Position numbers and translations under genes: made by a program. Below are positions 9,086 to 16,970 of a DNA stretch of 64,000 bases, in pieces (positions within the stretch are counted from its first letter, which is position 1; the number at the start of each line of letters is the position of its first letter). This DNA comes from Azospirillum brasilense (GTDB taxonomy: Bacteria; Pseudomonadota; Alphaproteobacteria; Azospirillales; Azospirillaceae). The DNA lies in the NCBI RefSeq assembly GCF_005222205.1, contig NZ_CP032346.1:1348501-1412500 (forward strand), in the 5' to 3' direction. Under the pieces are notes generated by a model, which was not told where the DNA came from, ran no database searches, and saw only the letters and a program-made list of their open reading frames with translations.

Positions 9086-9121
9086 CCCCGCAAGCATAAA
9101 GATATCTTTATGTTTGCGGGG
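9086..9121. promoter_or_regulatory. 36-bp near-perfect palindrome upstream of ahcY (operator candidate)
   Basis: The AT-rich core CATAAAGATATCTTTATG (9095-9112) is a perfect 18-bp palindrome inside GC-rich flanks that also pair, giving 36 bp with a single mismatched pair (9094/9113). It lies about 100 nt before ahcY and about 90 nt before the divergent PAP2 gene. ArsR-family SahR regulators are known to control ahcY and methionine-cycle genes in proteobacteria; assigning this site to SahR is inference. Confidence 0.7.
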
Positions 9122-9210
9122 TCTATCGTCCGGCGGCGTCCGCTTCGTCCCGGCGGACCTTTTTGCCGGAGGCCGGCGTTCCCATAACCGGTCTGCGACG
9201 GACGGGAGGC

Positions 9211-9969
9211 ATGGGACGGGCGATGGCGCTGGCAGGATTGAGGGCACCCGGCTTCTGGACGAGGCTCGGCCGGCACGAGTTGAGGCTTCTCGTCGGCATG
9301 GCGGTCAGCGCCGGGCTGATCCTGGCCTTCGCCCTGCTGGCCGGCGAGGTGATCGAGGGCGAGACCGCGGCCTTCGACCGCGCGGTGCTGATGGCGCTGC
9401 GGGTGGCCGGCGATCCGGCGACGCCGCTGGGGCCGCCCTGGCTTCACAACGCGGCGCGCGACGTCACGGCGCTGGGAAGCATCACCGTGCTGTCGCTGAT
9501 CACCGCGGTGACGGTGGGGTTTCTGCTGCTCCAGGGGAAGCGCGGGGCGTCGCTCCTGGTGCTGCTGTCGGTCGGCGGCGGCATGGCGATCAGCGGCCTG
9601 CTGAAGAACCAGATCGGACGGGAGCGCCCGGACATCGTTCCCCACGGCGACATCGTCTTCACCGCCAGCTTCCCCAGCGGCCATTCGCTGCTGTCGGCGG
9701 TCGTCTTCCTGACGCTGGGCGCCATGCTGGCCCGCTTCGTCGAGCGCCGGCGGCAGAAGGCCTATGTGCTCGTCGTGGCGATGGCGGTGACGTTGCTGGT
9801 CGGGTGCAGCCGCGTCTATCTGGGCGTCCATTGGCCGACCGATGTCCTGGCGGGCTGGTGCGTCGGGGCGGGCTGGGCCACGCTGTGCTGGCTCATCGCC
9901 CTGTGGCTGCAAAGACGCGGTGCGGTCGAACCGGAGGATGAAGCCGGACCGGTGCCGGATCGCACTTGA
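9211..9969 (+). CDS. PAP2-family membrane phosphatase
   Basis: This is a membrane phosphatase of the type-2 phosphatidic acid phosphatase superfamily, probably acting on a lipid phosphate or undecaprenyl pyrophosphate. The tripartite active site is complete: K-x6-RP in KNQIGRERP, PSGH in SFPSGHSLLS, and SR-x5-H-x3-D in SRVYLGVHWPTD. Six membrane helices are predicted. The ATG at 9211 has GGGAGG very close upstream; the ATG at 9223 is a reasonable alternative because its spacing is less tight, and a TTG at 9163 is less likely. It is divergent from ahcY. Confidence 0.88.
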   Translation: MGRAMALAGLRAPGFWTRLGRHELRLLVGMAVSAGLILAFALLAGEVIEGETAAFDRAVLMALRVAGDPATPLGPPWLHNAARDVTALGSITVLSLITAVTVGFLLLQGKRGASLLVLLSVGGGMAISGLLKNQIGRERPDIVPHGDIVFTASFPSGHSLLSAVVFLTLGAMLARFVERRRQKAYVLVVAMAVTLLVGCSRVYLGVHWPTDVLAGWCVGAGWATLCWLIALWLQRRGAVEPEDEAGPVPDRT

Positions 9970-10022
9970 CCCCACCGGTCCTCAGCCGATATTTCGGGTG
10001 ATCCCGCCGATCAACCCACAGC

Positions 10023-10613
10023 ATGTCGATGCGCGAAGGCAGTTTGGACCGTGATACCTTGCAAGCCGTCGGCGTGCTGAAGCGCGCCGTGGACGAGGCG
10101 CGGGTGCCCGGCGTGCTGGAGTTCCGCCTGCTCTCCAGCGCGCTGAGCCGCACGCTGGAAACGGAAGACCTGCATGAACTGAACGAGGCCAAACGCGTTT
10201 ACGAGACGCTGGACGGCGAATGCCGGACGCTGGTCGTGGAGCGCGCCACCAGCCTCGCCCATGCCGAGGCCGCCGAGCGGCGGGCGCCGCATGAGGAGGT
10301 GGAGGCCAAGGTTGTGCCCATTGCCGCGGCGAAGCCGCAGCCGCCGGCATCACCGGCTGTGGGGCTGCCTTCGGGACCGCCGCCCGGCCTTCGCGGCGGC
10401 AGGACGATGCGTCCGGCCACCGGTTTCCTGGCGGCGCTGAACGGCGTGCGCTCCGCCTCCCGGAGCCAGCCGCCGGGCCAAGGGACGGAGGACGGGACGC
10501 CTGACAGCCGGGCCACCGCGAAGTCGCGGTTGATGGCAGCGGTGGAGGAGCGGCGCGAGAGCGACCAGGGCGCGCGGTTCCGGTCCGGCGGTCCGGTGCC
10601 GGACAGCGATTGA
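10023..10613 (+). CDS. Hypothetical protein, helical N-terminus and disordered tail
   Basis: The protein has 196 residues and no family I recognise. Residues 1-80 form amphipathic helices (LKRAVDEARVPGVLEFRLLSSALSR, ELNEAKRVYETLDGE). The rest is Pro/Gly/Ala-rich and likely disordered, ending in a basic/acidic mix. No signal peptide or membrane segment is visible. A second ATG two codons on (10029) is possible. It is followed 22 nt later by another hypothetical gene on the same strand, so they may form a unit. Confidence 0.65.
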   Translation: MSMREGSLDRDTLQAVGVLKRAVDEARVPGVLEFRLLSSALSRTLETEDLHELNEAKRVYETLDGECRTLVVERATSLAHAEAAERRAPHEEVEAKVVPIAAAKPQPPASPAVGLPSGPPPGLRGGRTMRPATGFLAALNGVRSASRSQPPGQGTEDGTPDSRATAKSRLMAAVEERRESDQGARFRSGGPVPDSD

Positions 10614-10635
10614 CCGAGATGAGGATGATCAGAGA

Positions 10636-11007
10636 ATGACAGCGTTCAGGGTCGGGGATCAGGTGACGATCCACAACAGCCAGACCGGCCCGGAGAGGAT
10701 CGCCACCGTCGATGCCTTCACCGAGGGCAACCGCTGCATGGTGCTGTCCGACGGCACCAAATGGCGGGCGGACGGCCAGCGCCAGTGGCGCGTCGGCAGC
10801 GGCTACTACAAGGGGCCGGTGGTCGAGCGGACGCGGCCCGGTGACATCGAGATCGTGACCCGGCGCCGCGCCATCGGCGTGATCCGCAAGTTCGCCCAGG
10901 ACCTGAACATGGACAGCCCCCTGGACGCGGCGGCGCTGACCCGCATCGTCGAGCGGATCCAGGCGGAGCAGGCCGCGGCCCCCAAGCCCGCGGAGTCCGA
11001 GGACTAA
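10636..11007 (+). CDS. Hypothetical protein with SH3/KOW-like N-terminus
   Basis: The protein has 123 residues. The N-terminal half (FRVGDQVTIHNSQTGPERIATVDAF...MVLSDGTKWRADG) reads as a small beta barrel of the SH3/KOW type, and the C-terminal half is helical (IGVIRKFAQDLNMDSPLDAAALTRIVERI). The barrel suggestion rests on pattern only. It has no signal peptide and probably belongs with the preceding gene. A stem-loop at 11026-11052 follows the stop codon. Confidence 0.65.
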   Translation: MTAFRVGDQVTIHNSQTGPERIATVDAFTEGNRCMVLSDGTKWRADGQRQWRVGSGYYKGPVVERTRPGDIEIVTRRRAIGVIRKFAQDLNMDSPLDAAALTRIVERIQAEQAAAPKPAESED

Positions 11008-11025
11008 GGACCACAAGCCCCCGGC

Positions 11026-11052
11026 CCCCTCCTCCGAGCGAAAGGGGAGGGG
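11026..11052. repeat. Short fragment of the GC-rich intergenic repeat / terminator-like stem
   Basis: CCCCTCC (11026-11032) pairs with GGAGGGG (11046-11052) around a GCGAAA-containing loop. It looks like half of the larger intergenic repeats and could end transcription of 10636-11007. Confidence 0.45.
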
Positions 11053-11072
11053 CGTGCGTGTTGCATCGGTAT

Positions 11073-11094
11073 GCGAATGCGTATCATTATCATG
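11073..11094. promoter_or_regulatory. Fur-type iron box upstream of the LysR-TrpD2 fusion gene
   Basis: The 19-mer at 11073-11091 matches 14 of 19 positions of the classical Fur consensus, including the contiguous ATCATTATC half. It is about 50 nt before the start codon at 11143. Confidence 0.6.
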
Positions 11095-11142
11095 GTATGC
11101 AGCCGTGAACCGGCCAAGCAACCGCAGTCGGGCTGAAATCAC

Positions 11143-12669
11143 ATGACGCTCAAAAGGCAGGACGCCGCGGCGCGCCCGGAACCGGAGACGTCCGGTCCGC
11201 GCCCGACGGCTCCCGACACCCAGGAGAACCGCCTGTCGCGTGGCCGTCTGATCGCCGCGCTGGACGCGCTGCTGTCGAAACGGAACGTCACGCTGGCCGC
11301 CCGCGATCTCGGTCTGCAGACCTCCGCGCTCAGCCGGCTCCTGGCGCAGATGCGCGAGGAGTTCGGCGATCCCCTGTTCATCCGCTCGGGCCGTGGGCTG
11401 GTGCCGACGCCCTTCGCCGAAGCGCTGCGCCCGCGCGTCCAGGCGCTGGCCCGCGGAATCGACGCCCTGTTCGAGCCGTCGACGGCGCGCCCGGCGCTCG
11501 ACGAGACGTTCGATCCCCGCTGGAACGTGCCGACCGGCATCGAGGCGCCGCCGCTCCAGGTCCGGCCGGCCGGCCTGCTGGACGGACAGCCGTCGCCGGC
11601 CCAGATCGACGCCAAGCTGGAGGGAATCGCGCCGGACGCTCCCGCGCAGGACCGGCTGGCCCGTCACATCGGCGTGCTGGGCGTCGCCGGGGGTGGGCAC
11701 GGGCGCCCGCTGACCGCCGAGGAGGCGGAGGAGGCGATGGCCATCGTCCTGGCGGGCGAGGCCGATCCGGTCCAGGTCGGCGCGCTTCTCGGCATGATGC
11801 GGATGCGCGGCTCGACCGCGCCGGAGCTGGCCGGGATGGTGCGGGCGATGCGGGCGCATGTCGCCGCCGGGCTGGGGCGGACGATCCAGACGGACATCGA
11901 CTGGCCCTGCTTCACCTCGCCCAACTACCACAACCCGCCCTGGTTCTTCCACGCGGCGCGGCTGGTCGCGCAGGCCGGCCACCGGGTTCTGCTGCATGGA
12001 AGCACGGGCTGCAGCGCGGCGTCCGGCCGCTACGAGTTCATCGCGCCCACCGTGGGCATCCCGGTCTGCACCAACGCGCGGGAGATCGCCGCGGCGCTGG
12101 CGACGCAGCGGATCGCCTACGCGCCGCTGGCCGCCCTGTCGCCGCAGATCTACCGGCTGATCGGACTGCACCGGCTGACCCAGACCCGCTCCGCCGTGTT
12201 CGAGGCTGTGCATCTGCTGAAGCCGGCCAAGGCCAAGACCTCCCTGCTGGGCGCGGCGAAGCCGACCTACCGGGAACTGCACCGCGACGCCGCGCGCATC
12301 CTCGGCTGGAAGCACATGGCCGTGCTGGGCAGCGTGCGCGACGTCGCCCAGTTCTCGCCCTTCCGCTCCTCCTCCATCCACCGTCTGGTCAACGGCGAGG
12401 CGGAGGATCTCATCCTGCCCGCCTGCATGGAGGAGCCGCCGCCGACGCCGCGCCCGCGCGGCACCAGCCTGGAATATTGGCAGGGGGTGTGGACCGGCGC
12501 GGTGCGCGACGCGCGGGCCGAACGCATCATCATCGGCACCGCGGCCTTCGCCCTGTTCGCCCTTCCCGGAGCCACTGGGCCGGCCTTCGGCGACGCCCTG
12601 CGGCTGGCCGAAGGGCTGTGGAAGGCCCGCCTCGGGCAGGCCGCCGTGGCCGGGCGGAATCCGAGCTGA
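11143..12669 (+). CDS. LysR-type HTH fused to a TrpD2/YbiB-like glycosyltransferase-fold domain
   Basis: This single open frame of 508 residues joins two unrelated families. Residues about 30-112 are a LysR-type winged-helix domain (LIAALDALLSKRNVTLAARDLGLQTSALSR..., then DPLFIRSGRGLVPTP). Residues about 170-500 resemble anthranilate phosphoribosyltransferase and its TrpD2/YbiB relatives: LTAEEAEEAM...GALLGMMRMRGSTAPELAGMVRAM, and VLLHGSTGCSAASGR in place of the KHGN-type PRPP loop. The usual LysR ligand-binding domain is absent. E. coli YbiB is known to bind nucleic acid rather than act as TrpD. The Fur-type box upstream and the siderophore receptor gene downstream suggest a role in iron response. 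No frameshift is seen at the junction. Confidence 0.8.
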   Translation: MTLKRQDAAARPEPETSGPRPTAPDTQENRLSRGRLIAALDALLSKRNVTLAARDLGLQTSALSRLLAQMREEFGDPLFIRSGRGLVPTPFAEALRPRVQALARGIDALFEPSTARPALDETFDPRWNVPTGIEAPPLQVRPAGLLDGQPSPAQIDAKLEGIAPDAPAQDRLARHIGVLGVAGGGHGRPLTAEEAEEAMAIVLAGEADPVQVGALLGMMRMRGSTAPELAGMVRAMRAHVAAGLGRTIQTDIDWPCFTSPNYHNPPWFFHAARLVAQAGHRVLLHGSTGCSAASGRYEFIAPTVGIPVCTNAREIAAALATQRIAYAPLAALSPQIYRLIGLHRLTQTRSAVFEAVHLLKPAKAKTSLLGAAKPTYRELHRDAARILGWKHMAVLGSVRDVAQFSPFRSSSIHRLVNGEAEDLILPACMEEPPPTPRPRGTSLEYWQGVWTGAVRDARAERIIIGTAAFALFALPGATGPAFGDALRLAEGLWKARLGQAAVAGRNPS

Positions 12670-12705
12670 CGTATAAAAGACGTTTGTCCGGCGGCGCGGC
12701 CGTAT

Positions 12706-12724
12706 ATTGAGAATAATTCTTATT
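12706..12724. promoter_or_regulatory. Iron-box candidate 1 of the TonB receptor gene
   Basis: ATTGAGA-N5-TCTTATT with the inner palindrome AGAAT-A-ATTCT, an imperfect 7-1-7 Fur-type site in the 370-nt gap before the receptor start. Confidence 0.55.
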
Positions 12725-12932
12725 ATCGATGTTGCGCCTTTGCAACAGTCCGGCCGCGCGCACCCCCGCCGACGCCTCCGCAAACGTCTGAACAGGCGCT
12801 TTAAGTTATTGTATCACTTGAGAAAATGGCGCTCTTGGCGAGGCCTTCGCGGGTCCCGCCGGGGAGCGTCATGGGTCTTCGCCAAACGGCATATCCCTGC
12901 ATGCGCTGGGGCTGAATGGAGGCGATTTTGCA

Positions 12933-12951
12933 ATTTAGAATTATTCTGAAT
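12933..12951. promoter_or_regulatory. Iron-box candidate 2 of the TonB receptor gene
   Basis: The core AGAAT-T-ATTCT (12937-12947) matches candidate 1 and lies about 90 nt before the chosen start at 13040. The rest of the 12670-13039 gap shows no gene; it is AT-richer than its surroundings around both boxes. Confidence 0.55.
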
Positions 12952-13039
12952 GATCGCCGTTGAAGGGGCTGCCTCCCCGCTTGGTAGATACCCGCCGCTG
13001 ATCGGCGCATCCGCCACGACGATTTTTCGGGAGAGCCTC

Positions 13040-15343
13040 ATGTTGCAATCGAATGTCCCCGACCGCCTCCGACCCATCATCGCCGGCGCCGCCGCGACGG
13101 CGGGGCTGGCGATGTCCTTCTCCACCCTGGCGACGGTGGCCGAGGCTCAGACGGCCGGAACGGGGGCCGGGTCTGGCGCGGGGACCGCGCCGGGCACCGC
13201 GGCCGGCGCCGCCACCGTTCTCGACCCGGTGCGGGTCGGCGCCGACCGTCCGGCCGACACCGGGAACGTGAACGCCAAGCCCACCGGCATCTCCCGCCTG
13301 CCCGACACCGTCAAGGACACGCCCCGCGTCGTCAACGTCGTTCCGGAAGAGATCATCGAGCAGCAGCGCGCCACGACGCTGGAGCAGGTTCTGCGCAACG
13401 TCCCCGGCATCACCATCTCGACCGGCGAGGGCAACGGCGGCCAGAACGGCGACCAGTTCCGCATCCGCGGCCTGACCGCCCGCGGCGACATCTACACCGA
13501 CGGCCTGAAGGACTTCGGCGTCTACACCCACGACGTCTTCAACACCGAGACGGTGCAGGTCTTCAAGGGGCCGTCGGGCAACGGCTTCGGCGTCGGCAAT
13601 TCCGGCGGCGTCATCAACCAGGGCACCAAGAAGGCCGGGCTGGACAAGCGCTACAAGGTCGAGCAGTCGGTCGGCTCCGGCCCCACCTACCGCACCACGG
13701 TGGACGTGAACCAGCCGATCAACGAGACGACGGCGCTGCGCATCAACGGCCTGTACCACGACCAGGACGTCGCCGACCGCGACGAGGTCGAGGCCAAGCG
13801 CAAGGGCATCGCCGCCGACCTCGGCGTCGGGCTGGGCACCCCGACGACCTGGCACCTGAACTACTCCTACCTCGACGGCGACAAGATCCCGGACATGGGC
13901 GTGCCCATGATCCGCGGCCGCGACGGCACGTTCCGCCCGGCGCCCGAGTTCGGCCTCGACCGTTCCACGTCCTACGTCCGCGACAAGGACCGCGACGACA
14001 CCCACAACCACGTCGTGACCTCGACCCTGGCCCACGAGGTCAGCAAGACCCTGTCCTTCTACAACGACAGCCGCTACAGCCATTACGAGCGCGATTTCGT
14101 CTCCACGGCCCCGGCGGCGCTGACCGCGGCCAACAGCACGCTCTTCCTGAACGGCGGCAACCCGGTGATCGCCTACGGCGCCGGCGGCGGCCTGGCCTTC
14201 AAGCAGAAGGGCTGGGGCGTCCAGAACGTCGCGGGCGCCAAGGCGGAGGGCACCTTCCTCGGCCTCTACCACAAGGTCAACGGCGGGCTGGACCTCAGCT
14301 ACCAGAAGGACGAGCGGCGCGGCGGCACCTGGGTCAACCGCACCAACACCCAGACCATCCGCAACCCCAGCCACAACTACCCGGCCAACGCCTTCCTCAC
14401 CTACCCGGCGACCGGCGTGCGTGAATCGAGCGTCGCCAACACCGGCCTGTTCGTCACCGACCGGGTGTGGCTGTTCGACCAGCTTTCCGTGCAGGGCGGC
14501 CTGCGCTGGGATTATTTCCGCAGCACCTTCCGCGCCTCTGACCCGACGGTGGCGGGCGGCAGCGCCAGCACCCGCACGCTCAGCCCGTCGGCCAGCCTGA
14601 TCTACGAGCCGACCAAGGACGCGTCGCTCTACTTCTCCTACGCGCGTTCCAACAAGCCGATCGGCGTGGACATCGCCGCGCAGCTCACCAACGGCACGGC
14701 GGAGACCCCGCGCAACGGGCGTGACTTCGATCCGGAGAAGACCGACCTCTACGAGATCGGCGGCAAGGCCGACTTCCTCGGCGGGCGGCTGGGTCTGAAC
14801 GGCGCCCTGTTCCAGATCGAGAAGAGCAACACCTACTCGGTCGACCCGGCCACCGGCACGGTCACCGACGGCTTCTCCGAGGCCGGCCTGGGCACCCGCA
14901 TCCGCGGCTTCGAGGCCGGGGTGAGCGGCAAGGTGGTCGAGGGCTGGAGCGTCTACGCCAGCTACGCCTACCTCGACGGCGAGATCAAGGAGTCGCGGAC
15001 CAACGCCGCGGTCGTCGGCAACGAGGCCCCGAACGTGCCGAAGCACAACGCCAGCCTGTGGTCGACCTACGAGTTCGCCCCCGGCGTCGTGCCCGGCAAG
15101 GTCATGGTCGGCGGCGGCATCCAGTACGCCTCGGAATACTGGGCCGACAGCGCCAACACCGGCCGCGTGCCGGAGACGGTTTCGCTGGACAGCGTGGTGT
15201 CCTACGAGATCAACAACCTGTCCCTGGCGCTCAACGCGTACAACCTGACCGACCACCGCAACTACGCCTCGGCCTTCAACGCCTCGCGCGCGGTGCCGGC
15301 TTCGGGCCGCACCTTCATGCTGACCGCCGGCGTCACCTTCTGA
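13040..15343 (+). CDS. TonB-dependent siderophore receptor (PiuA/Fiu-like)
   Basis: This outer membrane receptor would import a ferric siderophore, probably catecholate, using TonB energy. The ATG at 13040 has GGGAGAG upstream and gives a long signal peptide ending AEAQ; the ATG at 12950 would overlap the iron box. The plug domain follows (residues about 60-190: TRLPDTVKDTPRVVNVVPEE-like segment, EQVLRNVPGITISTGEGN, then FRIRGL and GGVINQGTKK), then a 22-strand barrel ending in the aromatic residue of LTAGVTF. The order receptor, PiuC-type hydroxylase and Sel1 protein matches the piuA-piuC region of Pseudomonas aeruginosa, which supports a Fiu/PiuA type. 767 residues is normal. Confidence 0.9.
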   Translation: MLQSNVPDRLRPIIAGAAATAGLAMSFSTLATVAEAQTAGTGAGSGAGTAPGTAAGAATVLDPVRVGADRPADTGNVNAKPTGISRLPDTVKDTPRVVNVVPEEIIEQQRATTLEQVLRNVPGITISTGEGNGGQNGDQFRIRGLTARGDIYTDGLKDFGVYTHDVFNTETVQVFKGPSGNGFGVGNSGGVINQGTKKAGLDKRYKVEQSVGSGPTYRTTVDVNQPINETTALRINGLYHDQDVADRDEVEAKRKGIAADLGVGLGTPTTWHLNYSYLDGDKIPDMGVPMIRGRDGTFRPAPEFGLDRSTSYVRDKDRDDTHNHVVTSTLAHEVSKTLSFYNDSRYSHYERDFVSTAPAALTAANSTLFLNGGNPVIAYGAGGGLAFKQKGWGVQNVAGAKAEGTFLGLYHKVNGGLDLSYQKDERRGGTWVNRTNTQTIRNPSHNYPANAFLTYPATGVRESSVANTGLFVTDRVWLFDQLSVQGGLRWDYFRSTFRASDPTVAGGSASTRTLSPSASLIYEPTKDASLYFSYARSNKPIGVDIAAQLTNGTAETPRNGRDFDPEKTDLYEIGGKADFLGGRLGLNGALFQIEKSNTYSVDPATGTVTDGFSEAGLGTRIRGFEAGVSGKVVEGWSVYASYAYLDGEIKESRTNAAVVGNEAPNVPKHNASLWSTYEFAPGVVPGKVMVGGGIQYASEYWADSANTGRVPETVSLDSVVSYEINNLSLALNAYNLTDHRNYASAFNASRAVPASGRTFMLTAGVTF

Positions 15344-15352
15344 TTCCGGCCA

Positions 15353-15407
15353 GGCCGGACCGCGCTCCCGGACCATCCGCCGGGGGCCGGTCCGGCCTTC
15401 TTCTTCT
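15353..15407 (+). terminator. Terminator or attenuator between receptor and piuC
   Basis: GGCCGGACC (15353-15361) pairs with GGTCCGGCC (15389-15397), followed by TTCTTCTTCT. It directly precedes the piuC ribosome site and may reduce read-through from the receptor gene. Confidence 0.7.
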
Positions 15408-15425
15408 GCAAAAGGATTCCTCCCC

Positions 15426-16112
15426 GTGCTTCTGCAAATTCCCGACGTTCTGACCGCCGACGAGGTCGCCCACTGCCGCGCGGTGCTGGAGGCGTCGCCC
15501 TGGGTCGATGGCCGCGTCACCGCGGGCTCCCAGGCGGTGCTGGCCAAGAACAACCTGCAGATCCCGGAGGAGAGCGACACCGCCCGCGAGTTGGGTGTGG
15601 TCATCCTGAAGGCGCTGGGCCGCAACCCGGCCTTCAATTCCGCGGCGCTGCCGCTGCGCGTCCTGCCGCCCATGTTCAACCGCTACGACCTGGACATGAC
15701 CTACGGCAACCATGTGGACAACGCCATCCGGGCCATTCCGGGCACCGGCGGCATGCGCATGCGGGCCGACGTCTCCACCACGATCTTCCTCAGCGATCCC
15801 GGCGAGTATGACGGCGGCGATCTGATCGTCGAGGACACCTACGGCACCAAGGGCGTGAAGCTGCCGGCGGGGCACGCGGTGGTCTATCCGTCCAGCAGCC
15901 TGCACCGGGTGACCCCGGTGACGCGCGGCTCGCGCTGGGCCTCCTTCTTCTTCACGCAGTCGCTGGTCAAGGACGACGGACTGCGGGCGATGCTCTACGA
16001 CCTCGACGTCGCGATCATCGACCTGCGCCGGGAGCTGGGCGACCAGCACCCGTCCGTGCTGGCCCTGGTGAACCACTACCACAACCTGCTGCGGCGCTGG
16101 GCGGAGGTGTGA
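15426..16112 (+). CDS. piuC: PKHD-type Fe(II)/2-oxoglutarate hydroxylase, PiuC/YbiX family
   Basis: This is a cytosolic 2-oxoglutarate-dependent oxygenase of 228 residues, the family normally found beside catecholate siderophore receptors (E. coli fiu-ybiX, P. aeruginosa piuA-piuC). The iron triad is visible as H-x-D in YGNHVDNAIRA and the distal His in SSSLHRVTPVTRGSR, whose Arg should bind 2-oxoglutarate. The substrate in vivo is not established. The start is GTG with AAAGGA at 15411-15416. The stop overlaps the ATG of the next gene (TGATG). Confidence 0.92.
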   Translation: MLLQIPDVLTADEVAHCRAVLEASPWVDGRVTAGSQAVLAKNNLQIPEESDTARELGVVILKALGRNPAFNSAALPLRVLPPMFNRYDLDMTYGNHVDNAIRAIPGTGGMRMRADVSTTIFLSDPGEYDGGDLIVEDTYGTKGVKLPAGHAVVYPSSSLHRVTPVTRGSRWASFFFTQSLVKDDGLRAMLYDLDVAIIDLRRELGDQHPSVLALVNHYHNLLRRWAEV

Positions 16113-16849
16113 TGGCCCAAGCCATGGGGGACGGCGTAGCCGCCGCCCGGTCGACGGACGGGTTGGGCATCATCGACGTGCAGCTCGCTCTGGGGCAGCA
16201 ATGCCTCGACCGCGGCGGGGCCGAGCGGGCGCAGGCGGTGGAGTGGTTCCGCATCGCCGCGCGCAGCGGCGACGCCCGCGCCGTCAACATGCTGGGCCGC
16301 TGCCACGAGCACGGCTGGGGCGTGCCCGCCGATCCCGTCCAGGCCGCTGCCTATTACCGCCGCGCCGCCGAGCTGGGCGATGCCTGGGCGCTGTTCAATC
16401 TGGCCGACCTGCATTGCCGCGGCGTGGGCGTTCCGGCGGACGACGCCGAAGCTTACCGGCTCTACGCCGCCGCGGCCCGCCAGGGCAACGTGAAGGCGCT
16501 GAACATGCTGGGCCTGTTCCATGAGACCGGGCGTGCGGTGGCGGAGGACGGGGCGGGCGCCCGCCAGCTCTTTCAGGCCGCCGCGGAGAGCGGGGACTGC
16601 TGGGGCCGCTTCAACCACGCCCGCCTGCTGCTCCAGGACGGCCGCACGGAGAAGGCGCTGGCGTGGTTCGCGCGGGCGCTGGAAACCGGCTTCCCCGACT
16701 TTTACCGCGGCATGGCCGCCGCCCTGGCGGACCAGCCCGACCCGCGTCTGCGCGCTCTGGCGCGGCGGGCGCGCGAGTTGGCTGAGGGCAGCTGTCCCTC
16801 TCCCGTCCCGGGAGAGGGAAGGGGCCCGCGCGAAGCGCGGGAAGGGTGA
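16112..16849 (+). CDS. Sel1/TPR repeat protein of the piu cluster
   Basis: The protein has 245 residues made of about five Sel1-like repeats: AVEWFRIAARSGDARAVNMLGRCHEHGWGV, AAAYYRRAAELGDAWALFNLADLHCRGVGV, AYRLYAAAARQGNVKALNMLGLFHETGR and weaker copies. Sel1 repeats make protein-protein scaffolds. A Sel1 gene follows piuC in pseudomonads too, so a role with the receptor or hydroxylase is likely but unproven. The last 20 or so residues (from SCPSPVPGEGRG) are encoded by the intergenic repeat that starts at 16793, so the original stop has probably been displaced by repeat insertion. Confidence 0.88.
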   Translation: MAQAMGDGVAAARSTDGLGIIDVQLALGQQCLDRGGAERAQAVEWFRIAARSGDARAVNMLGRCHEHGWGVPADPVQAAAYYRRAAELGDAWALFNLADLHCRGVGVPADDAEAYRLYAAAARQGNVKALNMLGLFHETGRAVAEDGAGARQLFQAAAESGDCWGRFNHARLLLQDGRTEKALAWFARALETGFPDFYRGMAAALADQPDPRLRALARRARELAEGSCPSPVPGEGRGPREAREG

Positions 16850-16945
16850 GGGTACAGCCAAGGATCGGCTCTTTGATACTCGGCTTTACCCTCACCCGCC
16901 CGCTTCGCGGGCACCCTCTCCCGTGACGGGAGAGGGGCTTGGCGG
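16793..16945. repeat. Palindromic GC-rich intergenic repeat, copy 2
   Basis: Two inverted modules: CCCTCTCCCGTCCCGGGAGAGG plus GAAGGGTGAGGGT on the left, ACCCTCACCC plus CCCTCTCCCGTGACGGGAGAGG on the right, about 40 nt apart. The left module runs into the 3' end of the Sel1 gene. Confidence 0.75.
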
Positions 16946-16970
16946 CACATGCGTTTGAAGGACACCCGCG

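Noticed and set aside
12941..15679. Minus-strand frame of 912 residues opposite the TonB receptor
   Set aside because: Same shadow composition and it spans two real plus-strand genes and the iron box.
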